The position numbers and the translations under genes were made by a program. Source: Actinomycetes bacterium (lineage in GTDB: Bacteria; Actinomycetota; Acidimicrobiia; Acidimicrobiales; Microtrichaceae). Taken from it: a stretch of 6,242 nt of DNA. The notes beneath the pieces were generated by a model, which had not been told where the DNA came from, did not search any database, and saw only the letters and a program-made list of their open reading frames with translations. The stretch lies in contig JAEVZA010000333.1 of NCBI GenBank assembly GCA_023392475.1, positions 1-6,242 of the forward strand. The letters are read 5' to 3'. This document shows positions 1 to 5,519 of the stretch, one piece after another; the stretch's first letter is position 1; each line of letters begins with the position of its first letter.

Positions 1-279
1 GAGCCGGCCGTCGCGCTCGCCCCACGCGCCGACGACCGCGCCCACGGCGCGCCGGAGCTCCGCGTCGGACGGGACGTCGAGCCCGAGCCCCTCCGCCGAG
101 CGGCCGAGGCGGCGCAGGTGGCGGGTCAGCGCGAACGGCACGCCGGCGACCAGCTTCACGGTCTCGAACGCGCCGTCGCCGACGGTGATCCCGTGATCGC
201 TCCAGTGCAGCGACGCCGTCGCCGGGTCGGCGAGCGCGCCGCCGAGCCACACCACGACGTCGCCCCGTCCGCCGCTCAC
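1..279 (-). CDS. pabC: Class IV aminotransferase, probably 4-amino-4-deoxychorismate lyase (5' part only)
   Basis: Only the first 93 codons are in the window; the gene runs off the left edge still in frame. It would be a PLP enzyme of fold type IV. The product of PabB, aminodeoxychorismate, is split by PabC into p-aminobenzoate and pyruvate for folate synthesis in the cytoplasm. Visible family features are the SDHGITVGDGAFET block (residues 27-40), followed by GVPFALTRHLRRL (46-58), whose Arg53/His54 sit where the family has its conserved RHxxRL-type segment. The PLP lysine lies further along, outside the window. The GTG start at 279 overlaps the pabB stop by four bases (GTGA), indicating translational coupling. 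No separate promoter is evident. A branched-chain or D-amino-acid aminotransferase cannot be excluded from the N-terminus alone. The pairing with pabB is the main reason for the PabC call. Confidence 0.82.
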   Translation of the reverse strand, partial: MSGGRGDVVVWLGGALADPATASLHWSDHGITVGDGAFETVKLVAGVPFALTRHLRRLGRSAEGLGLDVPSDAELRRAVGAVVGAWGERDGRL

Positions 280-1328
280 GACACCCCCACCCGGCCCGCC
301 GCGACGGCGAGCAGCCGCCGGGCCTTGAGCTCGGTCTCGTCCCACTCGCAGTCGGGCGACGAGTCCCAGGTGATGCCGCCGCCGGTGCCGAGGTGGAGCA
401 GGCCGTCCTCGAACCAGAACGTGCGGATCGCGACGTTCAGGTCGCCCTCGCCGCGGTCGGCGTCCACCCAGCCGACGGCGCCGCAGTAGACGCCGCGCGG
501 CACGGGTTCGAGCCGCCCGATCGACGCCAGCGCGGCGAGCTTCGGTGCGCCGGTCACCGAACCGGGCGGGAAGGTGGCGCCGATCGCGTCGGCCCAGCCG
601 AGCCCCGGGCGCAACCGGCCCTCGACCGTGCTCACCAGGTGGGCGAGCCCCGGGTGCTCCTCGACCGCCAGCAGCGACGGCACGGTGACCGTGCCCCACT
701 CGCACACGCGACCGAGGTCGTTGCGGACCAGGTCGACGATCATCACGTTCTCGGCGCGGTCCTTCGGGAGGAAGCCCTCGGGGTGGTCGGCGGTGCCCTT
801 GATCGGCGACGACCGGACGAGGTCCCCGCGGCGTGACAGGAACCGCTCGGGCGACGCGCTGGCCACCTCGACCCCGTGCCCGGGGAGGCGGACCACGGCG
901 GAGAAGGGCGCCGGGTTCCCGACCGCGAGCGCGGCGCCCAGGGCGGCGATGTCGCCCGACGTGCCCTCGGTCGGGCGGGGCATCGGGGCGCTCAGGCGAC
1001 GGGTCAGGTTGACCTGGTACACGTCGCCGGCACCGATCTCCTCCCGGATCGCCGCCACGCCCGCCGTGAACGCCGCGCGGTCGAGCGAGCTGGTCCAGGC
1101 GTCGACGTCGGGACCGGCCCAGGGCGGTCCGGGCCACGCGCTGGCCGGGCGCACCGTGGCGAACCGGGCGCACGTCGGCGGGCCCTCGAAGGGCACGACG
1201 ACGGCCCAGAAGCCGGAGGAGTCGAGGGCGGACAGGTCGTCCGTGACGTCGACCAGGTCCGTGCAGAGCCGGCCGCCGACGACCGCCAGCGGCGGGGGCG
1301 ACGTCTCCTCGGGGGTCCGGCGGGGCAC
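276..1328 (-). CDS. pabB: Aminodeoxychorismate synthase component I (chorismate-binding enzyme)
   Basis: Predicted to convert chorismate, with ammonia from a PabA glutaminase, into 4-amino-4-deoxychorismate for folate synthesis. The 350-residue protein is mostly the chorismate-binding domain (about 85-342). Visible blocks are GDVYQVNLTRRL (101-112), SASPERFL (157-164), PIKGT (175-179), ENVMIVDLVRNDLGR (193-207), GSVTGAPK (256-263), and GTGGGITWDS with downstream CEWDETELK (314-335). Lys177 in PIKGT is the residue typical of PabB, where TrpE and isochorismate synthases usually have Ala, so this favours PabB over anthranilate synthase. The N-terminus is much shorter than the roughly 450-residue E. 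coli enzyme. It has the LDSSGFW and FEG..CARF segments that I recall from short actinobacterial PabBs, so I read it as complete. The GTG start at 1328 has AGGA 7 nt upstream. It is followed by the overlapping pabC-like gene; no pabA is in view. Confidence 0.92.
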   Translation of the reverse strand: MPRRTPEETSPPPLAVVGGRLCTDLVDVTDDLSALDSSGFWAVVVPFEGPPTCARFATVRPASAWPGPPWAGPDVDAWTSSLDRAAFTAGVAAIREEIGAGDVYQVNLTRRLSAPMPRPTEGTSGDIAALGAALAVGNPAPFSAVVRLPGHGVEVASASPERFLSRRGDLVRSSPIKGTADHPEGFLPKDRAENVMIVDLVRNDLGRVCEWGTVTVPSLLAVEEHPGLAHLVSTVEGRLRPGLGWADAIGATFPPGSVTGAPKLAALASIGRLEPVPRGVYCGAVGWVDADRGEGDLNVAIRTFWFEDGLLHLGTGGGITWDSSPDCEWDETELKARRLLAVAAGRVGVS

Positions 1329-1334
1329 GCCGCG

Positions 1335-1340
1335 ATCCTA
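1335..1340 (-). promoter_or_regulatory. Candidate -10 box of pabB (leaderless type), overlapping an AGGA
   Basis: On the minus strand TAGGAT occupies 1340 to 1335 and is followed by exactly six bases before the GTG start at 1328. That places a predicted transcription start, 7 nt after the hexamer, on the first base of the start codon, as in leaderless actinobacterial mRNAs with a TANNNT -10. The same bases contain AGGA, 7 nt from the GTG, so this could instead be a Shine-Dalgarno site. I see no convincing -35 at the usual distance. Confidence 0.45.
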
Positions 1341-1416
1341 CGGGTGGCGGGCGATCGGGCCGTCGGCACGGGCTCTCAGGGTCGTCGGCGGGTGCGCCGG
1401 GGCGGTGAGGGGCCGC

Positions 1417-1425
1417 TGCTACCGT
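1417..1425 (+). promoter_or_regulatory. Candidate extended -10 promoter of the LCP gene
   Basis: TGCTACCGT combines an extended -10 TGn with a TANNNT hexamer (TACCGT, 1420-1425). It lies nine bases before the proposed GTG start at 1435. A transcript starting about 7 nt after the hexamer would have a leader of roughly three bases or fewer. No Shine-Dalgarno-like run lies within 15 nt of the GTG; the nearest, GAGGGG at 1407-1412, is too far away. The site sits in the 106-bp divergent spacer shared with pabB. No good -35 match is seen. Confidence 0.42.
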
Positions 1426-1434
1426 CGTCCGATC

Positions 1435-2925
1435 GTGGCTCGGGTGCGTCATTCCGGGGGCAGGCGCCCTTGGCAGCAGAAGGTGCTGCTCGGCGTCAAC
1501 GTCGTGCTCGTGATCGCGTGCCTCGGCGCCGCCGCGGCGCTCACGAAGGTGCGCACCACGCTCGAGGCCGTGCCGGTCGTGAACGTCGGCTCGTCGCTGT
1601 CGAGCCCGGTCGACGTCCAGGAGCCCCGCAACATCCTGATCATCGGCACCGACTCCGGCGCCGGGCTCAGCAAGGACGACCCGGTCACCAAGGGCCGCCT
1701 CGCGGACGAGAACCTCGCGGACGTGATCATGGTCCTGCGGGTCGACCCGAAGGACGGGTCCGCCAAGCTGATCTCGATCCCGCGCGACTCCCGCGTCGAG
1801 CTGCCCGACGGCCGGATGGACAAGATCAACTCGGCGATCGCCGGCACCCAGGGCCCGCGCACGCTGGTGCAGACCATCAAGCGGAACTTCGGCATCCCGA
1901 TCGACAACTACATCCAGATCGACTTCGCCTCGTTCAAGCAGCTCGTCTCGGTGCTGGGCGGCGTGCCCGTCTACTTCACGACGCCCGTGCGAGACCACAA
2001 CACGGGCCTGCTCGTGAACGAGGCCGGCTGCCGGATGCTCGACCCGGCCCAGGCCCTCGCGTACGCCCGGAGCCGCCACTTCGAGTTCCAGCAGGACGGC
2101 AGGTGGAAGACCGACGGGACCGGCGACCTCGGCCGCATCACCCGGCAGCAGGACTTCATCAAGCGGGCGCTGCGCCGGGCGTCCGACCAGGGCATCCGGA
2201 ACCCCAGCACGGCCGTCGGCATCGTCGATGCGGCCGCCTCGGCCGTCGTGCTGGACGACACGTTGACCGTCGGCACGATCCTCGACCTGATCACGCAGTT
2301 CCGGAACTTCAACCCCGACGACCTCAAGACCCAGCAGGTCCCGACCGAGGGCCTCATGAAGGGCGGCGTCTCGTACCAGGACGTGCTCTGGGCGCAGGCG
2401 GAGCCGCTGATCGAGCCGTTCCGGGGCATCGACCCGAAGAAGGGGCTGCAGCCGGAGAACGTCATCGTCGACGTCAAGGGCCCGTCGAAGTCGCCCGAGG
2501 TCCTCGCCCGCACGGCCGACCAGCTCGACGCCGCGAAGTTCGACGCCGAGGCGTTCGAGAACCGCTCGAGCAGCGGGCGGACCACGATCACGTACGGGCC
2601 GAAGGGCCGGGACGCCGCGATCCTGCTGGCCCGTCAGCTCCAGACGATCCCGCAGCTCGTGCCCGACGAGCAGATCACCGGCTACCGCGTCGTGCTCAAC
2701 GTCGGCAGCGACTTCGCCGGCGTGCGCGACCAGGCCCTGCCGGTCGACCAGCTCCCCGAGGCGCTGCGCTCGGTGCCGACGACCACGCCGGTGACCGACG
2801 CCGGGGCGCCCACGACGGACCCGAACTCGACGACGACCACCGTCGACCCGGAGGGCGCGTCCCCCGACGCGGCCACCCCCGGCATCGTGCCCACGGACCC
2901 CGTGAAGGCCGCCGCCTGCCGCTGA
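1435..2925 (+). CDS. LytR-CpsA-Psr (LCP) family cell-wall glycopolymer transferase with LytR_C domain
   Basis: LCP proteins transfer polysaccharide or teichoic-acid-like polymers from a lipid carrier to peptidoglycan on the outer face of the membrane. The 496-residue protein has a short basic N-terminus, one membrane anchor (about 17-37), and an LCP domain (about 64-250). The domain carries NILIIGTDS (66-74), ADVIMVLRVDP (95-105), LISIPRDSRVELPDG (112-126) with the conserved Arg pair region, KINSA (130-134), IDNYIQIDF (156-164), LDPAQALAYARSRH (202-215) and GDLGRITRQQDFIK (230-243). A LytR_C domain follows (about 341-426). The tail (about 445-496) is rich in Thr, Pro, Asp and Ala and ends in Cys495-Arg496. 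The frame stays open far upstream, but that stretch is antisense to pabB. I chose GTG 1435 because it begins just before the basic/TM segment and follows a TACCGT box; GTG 1405 and GTG 1444 are alternatives. Next to ugd it fits envelope polysaccharide work. Its polymer is unknown. Confidence 0.93.
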   Translation: MARVRHSGGRRPWQQKVLLGVNVVLVIACLGAAAALTKVRTTLEAVPVVNVGSSLSSPVDVQEPRNILIIGTDSGAGLSKDDPVTKGRLADENLADVIMVLRVDPKDGSAKLISIPRDSRVELPDGRMDKINSAIAGTQGPRTLVQTIKRNFGIPIDNYIQIDFASFKQLVSVLGGVPVYFTTPVRDHNTGLLVNEAGCRMLDPAQALAYARSRHFEFQQDGRWKTDGTGDLGRITRQQDFIKRALRRASDQGIRNPSTAVGIVDAAASAVVLDDTLTVGTILDLITQFRNFNPDDLKTQQVPTEGLMKGGVSYQDVLWAQAEPLIEPFRGIDPKKGLQPENVIVDVKGPSKSPEVLARTADQLDAAKFDAEAFENRSSSGRTTITYGPKGRDAAILLARQLQTIPQLVPDEQITGYRVVLNVGSDFAGVRDQALPVDQLPEALRSVPTTTPVTDAGAPTTDPNSTTTTVDPEGASPDAATPGIVPTDPVKAAACR

Positions 2926-2929
2926 CCGT

Positions 2930-2960
2930 GGGTGGATCGCCCTGTTGGGCGCGACCCCCC
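2930..2960 (+). terminator. Possible weak hairpin terminator after the LCP gene
   Basis: Four bases after the LCP stop, CGCCC (2938-2942) and GGGCG (2947-2951) form a 5-bp stem with a TGTT loop. GGGTGG (2930-2935) can pair with CCCCCC (2955-2960) to make an outer stem with one mismatch, separated by a small internal loop. No T-tract follows. This could be a U-less terminator, but in such GC-rich DNA short stems arise easily, and the 3' side overlaps the candidate ugd -35. Confidence 0.3.
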
Positions 2961-2974
2961 TCGCGTGAGAGAAT
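2945..2974 (+). promoter_or_regulatory. Candidate promoter of ugd
   Basis: TTGGGC (2945-2950) as -35 and GAGAAT (2969-2974) as -10 are separated by 18 bp. A TGA at 2966-2968 gives the extended -10 pattern TGn. The hexamers match the housekeeping consensus at three or four of six positions. A start near 2981 would give a leader of about 96 nt before the ATG at 3077. The site lies in the 151-bp gap after the LCP gene, so ugd may be transcribed on its own or together with the LCP gene. Confidence 0.38.
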
Positions 2975-3026
2975 GCCGGACGGCCCGGGGGACGATCGGG
3001 AGCGGGCCGACACGGGACGAACCACA

Positions 3027-3041
3027 CCCGCCGACGGCGGG
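3027..3041 (+). other. Small GC hairpin in the predicted ugd leader
   Basis: CCCGCC (3027-3032) and GGCGGG (3036-3041) are exact inverted repeats around GAC, giving a 6-bp stem that ends 35 nt before the ugd ATG. A perfect 8-bp palindrome CGGGCCCG follows at 3046-3053. Neither covers the ribosome binding region (GGAG at 3069-3072, with GAGGGA at 3061-3066). They may be simple by-products of high GC; I recognise no known riboswitch. Confidence 0.25.
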
Positions 3042-3076
3042 ACGACGGGCCCGCAGGGGCGAGGGAACGGAGTGAG

Positions 3077-4384
3077 ATGGGGACGGTCGCAGTCGTCGGC
3101 ACGGGGTACGTCGGGCTCACCACAGGTGCGTGCCTGGCCCACCTCGGCCACCACGTGACCTGCGTCGACGTCGACGAGCGCAAGGTCGAGAGCCTCTCCC
3201 GGGCCGAGGTCCACATCATCGAGGACGGCCTCGAGCAGCTGGTGCGGGAGGGCCTCCGGTCCGGCCGGCTGACCTTCACGACCGACACCGCAGCCGCCGT
3301 CACGGGCGCCGAGTTCGTCTGCCTGTGCGTGCCGTCGCCGCAGCGCTCCGACGGCTCCGCGGACCTCTCGTACGTGGAGGTCGCCGCGGAGGCGATGGCG
3401 CCGCACCTCGTGCCCGGCGCGATCGTCATCAACAAGTCGACCGTGCCCGTCGGTTCCACCCTCCGGGTGGCGGCGGCGCTCGGCCGGGACGACGTCAAGG
3501 TCGTCTCCAACCCCGAGTTCCTCCGCGAGGGCCACGCCGTGCAGGACTTCCTGCACCCCGACCGCGTGGTGATCGGCGCCGACGACGAGGCGACCGCGCT
3601 GCGGCTCATCTCCCTCTACGTCGGGCTGACCGCGCCGGTCATCGTGACCGACCCGGCGTCGGCCGAGCTCATCAAGTACGCGGCCAACGCGTTCCTCGCG
3701 GTGAAGCTCAGCTTCGTCAACGAGGTCGCCGCGCTGGCCGAGGCGATGGGCGCCGACATGTCCCACGTCGTCCGCGGCGTGGGCAGCGACCCGCGCATCG
3801 GCTCGAACCACTTCGAGCCCGGCCCGGGCTGGGGCGGCAGCTGCCTCCCGAAGGACACGAAGGCGCTCCTGAAGATGGCCGACGACACGGGCCACGCCTT
3901 CGAGGTGCTGGCCGCCAGCGTGCGGGCCAACCAGACGCAGTACGAGCACGTGGTGGACAAGCTCGAGCGCGTGCTCGGCGGTCCGCTCCAGGGCCGCACG
4001 ATCGCGGCGTGGGGCCTCGCCTTCAAGGGCGGCACGAACGACCTCCGGGACTCGCCGGCGCTCGAGGTGCTGCGCCGGGTCCGCGAGCGCGGCGCCACGG
4101 TGCGGGCCCACGACCCCGGCGTCGGGGCGGACGACCCGTCGCTCGTGCGCTGGGTGTCCGAGGTCGGCGCGGAGGGCTTCGAGGCCTTCGACGACGCCTA
4201 CGAGGCGTGCAAGGACGCCGACGCCCTCATGGTGCTGACCGACTGGTCGGAGTTCGCCCGGGCCGACCTGGACCAGGTCGCCGGCCTGCTGCGCTCGGCG
4301 TGCGTCGTCGACGCCCGCAACCTGCTCGACCGGGCGGCCATGCGGCGCATCGGATTCCGGTTCGAGGGCGTCGGCCGCTCCTGA
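3077..4384 (+). CDS. ugd: UDP-glucose 6-dehydrogenase
   Basis: Oxidises UDP-glucose to UDP-glucuronate with two NAD+, a cytoplasmic step supplying uronic acid (and derived pentoses) for envelope polysaccharide. The 435-residue length is normal. The N-terminal Rossmann domain has GTGYVGL (8-14) and an acidic strand end at Asp31 for the NAD ribose. Further motifs are NKSTVPVGS (119-127), SNPEFLREG (144-152, with Glu147 of the active site), KYAANAFLA (200-208, with Lys200 and Asn204) and GPGWGGSCLPKD (249-260), in which Cys256 is the catalytic thiol. The C-terminal domain (about 305-415) contains LAFKGGTNDLRDSPA (314-328). The KYAANAF and GGSCLPKDT context favours UDP-glucose over GDP-mannose dehydrogenase. 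ATG at 3077 follows GGAG by four bases and GAGGGA by ten, and it begins directly at the first Rossmann strand. Gene order after LCP and convergent with fcl suggests a polysaccharide locus. Confidence 0.95.
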   Translation: MGTVAVVGTGYVGLTTGACLAHLGHHVTCVDVDERKVESLSRAEVHIIEDGLEQLVREGLRSGRLTFTTDTAAAVTGAEFVCLCVPSPQRSDGSADLSYVEVAAEAMAPHLVPGAIVINKSTVPVGSTLRVAAALGRDDVKVVSNPEFLREGHAVQDFLHPDRVVIGADDEATALRLISLYVGLTAPVIVTDPASAELIKYAANAFLAVKLSFVNEVAALAEAMGADMSHVVRGVGSDPRIGSNHFEPGPGWGGSCLPKDTKALLKMADDTGHAFEVLAASVRANQTQYEHVVDKLERVLGGPLQGRTIAAWGLAFKGGTNDLRDSPALEVLRRVRERGATVRAHDPGVGADDPSLVRWVSEVGAEGFEAFDDAYEACKDADALMVLTDWSEFARADLDQVAGLLRSACVVDARNLLDRAAMRRIGFRFEGVGRS

Positions 4385-4411
4385 CGCAGCGCCGCCCTCC
4401 CCGCTCCGCAC

Positions 4412-4464
4412 CGGTTCTGTTCGTCGAGGGTCCGGGTTTTCCGGACCCCCGACGAACAGGACCG
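4412..4464. terminator. Long bidirectional hairpin between convergent ugd and fcl
   Basis: Arms 4412-4435 and 4441-4464 (24 nt each) flank a GTTTT loop (4436-4440). Twenty-two of 24 positions are Watson-Crick pairs. The core arm reads CTGTTCGTCGAGGGTCCGG from 4417. The two exceptions are 4416/4460 (T opposite G) and 4427/4449 (A opposite C). Each strand's RNA therefore has one G-U wobble and one mismatch. The hairpin starts 27 nt after the ugd stop and ends 7 nt before the fcl stop as read from the other side, so it is placed to end both transcripts. No U-tract follows on either strand, as is common for actinobacterial terminators. Confidence 0.8.
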
Positions 4465-4471
4465 TGGACGC

Positions 4472-5434
4472 CTACTCGGTGCGAGCCTCCGCGGCGTCGC
4501 GGTTGGCCAGGTACCACTCGATCGTGCGCTGCAGCCCGACGCGGAACGGCACGGACGCCTCGAACCCGAAGTGCTGCTTGGCCCGGCTCGGGTCGACGCG
4601 GCGGCGGGGCTGGCCGTCGGGGCGGCTCGTGTCCCAGCGCAGCTCGCCCTCGTAGCCGACGAGCTCGCGGATGATCTCCACGAGCTCCTTGATCGGCATC
4701 TCCTCGTCGGTGCCGAGGTTGATCGGCTCGCCCTCGTCGTAGAGCTCGGACGCGAGCGTGATCGCCTCGGCCGCGTCGTCGACGTAGAGGAACTCCCGGC
4801 TCGCCGACCCGGTGCCCCACACCTCGATGTGGTCCGCGCCCGACTCCTTCGCGTCGACGCACTTCTTGATCAGCGCCGGGATGACGTGGCTGACGGCCGG
4901 GTGGAACTTGTCGCCCGGGCCGTACAGGTTGGTCGGCATGAGGTAGATCGCCGACTGGCCGTACTGGTCCCGGTTGGCCTGGAGCTGCGTGAGCTGGGCC
5001 AGCTTGGCGACGCCGTACGGCGCGTTGGTCTCCTCGGGGTACCCGTGCCAGAGCGAGTCCTCGCTGAACGGGACCGGCGTGTACTTCGGGTACGAGCAGA
5101 TGGTCCCGATGACCACCGTCTTCGGCGTCCCCGCCCGCCGTGCCGCGTCGAGCACGTAGGTGCCCATGAGCAGGTTGTCGAGGTAGAGGTCCGACGGTCG
5201 GGCCATGTTGGCGCCGATGCCACCCACGCGTGCGGCCAGGTGGATCACGAGGTCGGGCGACAGGTCCGCGAGCATCCGGTCCGCGTCGTCGCGCTCGCGG
5301 AGGTCGTAGTCGGCGGAGCCGGGGGCCGAGATCCGGCCGGGACGACGGCCGTCGAGGGCGCGCAGCACGGCGGTGCCGAGGAAGCCGCCACCGCCGGTCA
5401 CGAGGACGTGCGTGTCCGCCCAGAAGTCGCTCAT
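4472..5434 (-). CDS. fcl: GDP-L-fucose synthase (GDP-4-keto-6-deoxymannose epimerase/reductase)
   Basis: An extended SDR enzyme that turns GDP-4-keto-6-deoxy-mannose into GDP-L-fucose with NADPH in the cytoplasm. At 320 residues it matches the family length. It shows the GxxGxxG loop TGGGGFLG (13-20) and HLAARVGGIGANMARPSDLY (65-84), characteristic of fucose synthases. It also has GTICSYPK (110-117), NAPYGVAK (137-144, catalytic Tyr140 and Lys144), MPTNLYGPGDKFHP (166-179), SHVIPALI (182-189, His183 matching E. coli His179), and SREFLYVDD (212-220). The E. coli catalytic Ser107 aligns with Thr111, and Arg187 aligns with Lys191; Thr is tolerated in SDRs. I chose ATG 5434 because the first Rossmann strand begins nine residues later. 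The in-frame stretch upstream to 5644 lies antisense to the glycosyltransferase and shows no family features. The partner gmd is not in the window. A related GDP- or dTDP-sugar reductase is less likely. Confidence 0.9.
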   Translation of the reverse strand: MSDFWADTHVLVTGGGGFLGTAVLRALDGRRPGRISAPGSADYDLRERDDADRMLADLSPDLVIHLAARVGGIGANMARPSDLYLDNLLMGTYVLDAARRAGTPKTVVIGTICSYPKYTPVPFSEDSLWHGYPEETNAPYGVAKLAQLTQLQANRDQYGQSAIYLMPTNLYGPGDKFHPAVSHVIPALIKKCVDAKESGADHIEVWGTGSASREFLYVDDAAEAITLASELYDEGEPINLGTDEEMPIKELVEIIRELVGYEGELRWDTSRPDGQPRRRVDPSRAKQHFGFEASVPFRVGLQRTIEWYLANRDAAEARTE

Positions 5435-5441
5435 CGGGCCG

Positions 5442-5453
5442 CCACTGTAGTGG
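5442..5453 (-). promoter_or_regulatory. Candidate -10 of fcl inside a 12-bp palindrome
   Basis: On the minus strand TACAGT (5449 to 5444) is a TANNNT -10 box nine bases before the ATG at 5434. It lies within CCACTGTAGTGG (5442-5453), an inverted repeat with 5-bp arms and a 2-bp centre, which could serve as an operator. No Shine-Dalgarno-like purine run is seen between the box and the ATG (GGCGGCCCG), in keeping with a very short leader. The 85-bp spacer also has to hold the start signals of the divergent glycosyltransferase gene. No clear -35 is present. Confidence 0.42.
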
Positions 5454-5502
5454 TCGCTCCCCGGGGCCACGGGGCCGGGGTGGCCGCCCCGGCCCGGGTC
5501 GT

Positions 5503-5509
5503 GGGGGAG
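5503..5509 (+). promoter_or_regulatory. Likely ribosome binding site of the glycosyltransferase gene
   Basis: GGGGGAG lies 10 nt before the GTG at 5520, a slightly long but usable Shine-Dalgarno spacing. An in-frame TAG at 5448-5450 and the absence of ATG or GTG codons between it and 5520 make this GTG the first usable start in the frame. Confidence 0.5.
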
Positions 5510-5519
5510 ACTGGCGGTC

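Noticed and set aside
574..1434. In-frame open extension of the LCP reading frame, 287 codons upstream of GTG 1435
   Set aside because: It runs antisense through the well-conserved pabB gene and its translation is Arg/Ser/Pro-rich with no domain. Long stop-free antisense frames are expected at this GC content.
2770..2880. Runs of ACG/ACC triplets at the end of the LCP gene as a possible DNA repeat
   Set aside because: They encode an imperfect Thr/Pro/Asp-rich tail common in wall-associated proteins; there is no regular repeat unit.
876..3158. 760-codon plus-strand open frame overlapping the LCP gene
   Set aside because: Its product is almost wholly Arg/Gly/Pro/Ala, a typical out-of-frame shadow of the LCP gene and antisense of pabB.
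2973..3158. 61-codon frame starting at ATG 2973 that overlaps the ugd start, as a possible upstream ORF
   Set aside because: Its ATG overlaps the predicted -10 hexamer, so it would not be in the transcript from that promoter. It has no clear Shine-Dalgarno, and the sequence is low-complexity.
2696..4411. 571-codon minus-strand open frame across ugd
   Set aside because: It is antisense to a clear UDP-glucose dehydrogenase with all catalytic motifs; the composition (His/Arg/Val/Gly-rich) looks like a shadow.
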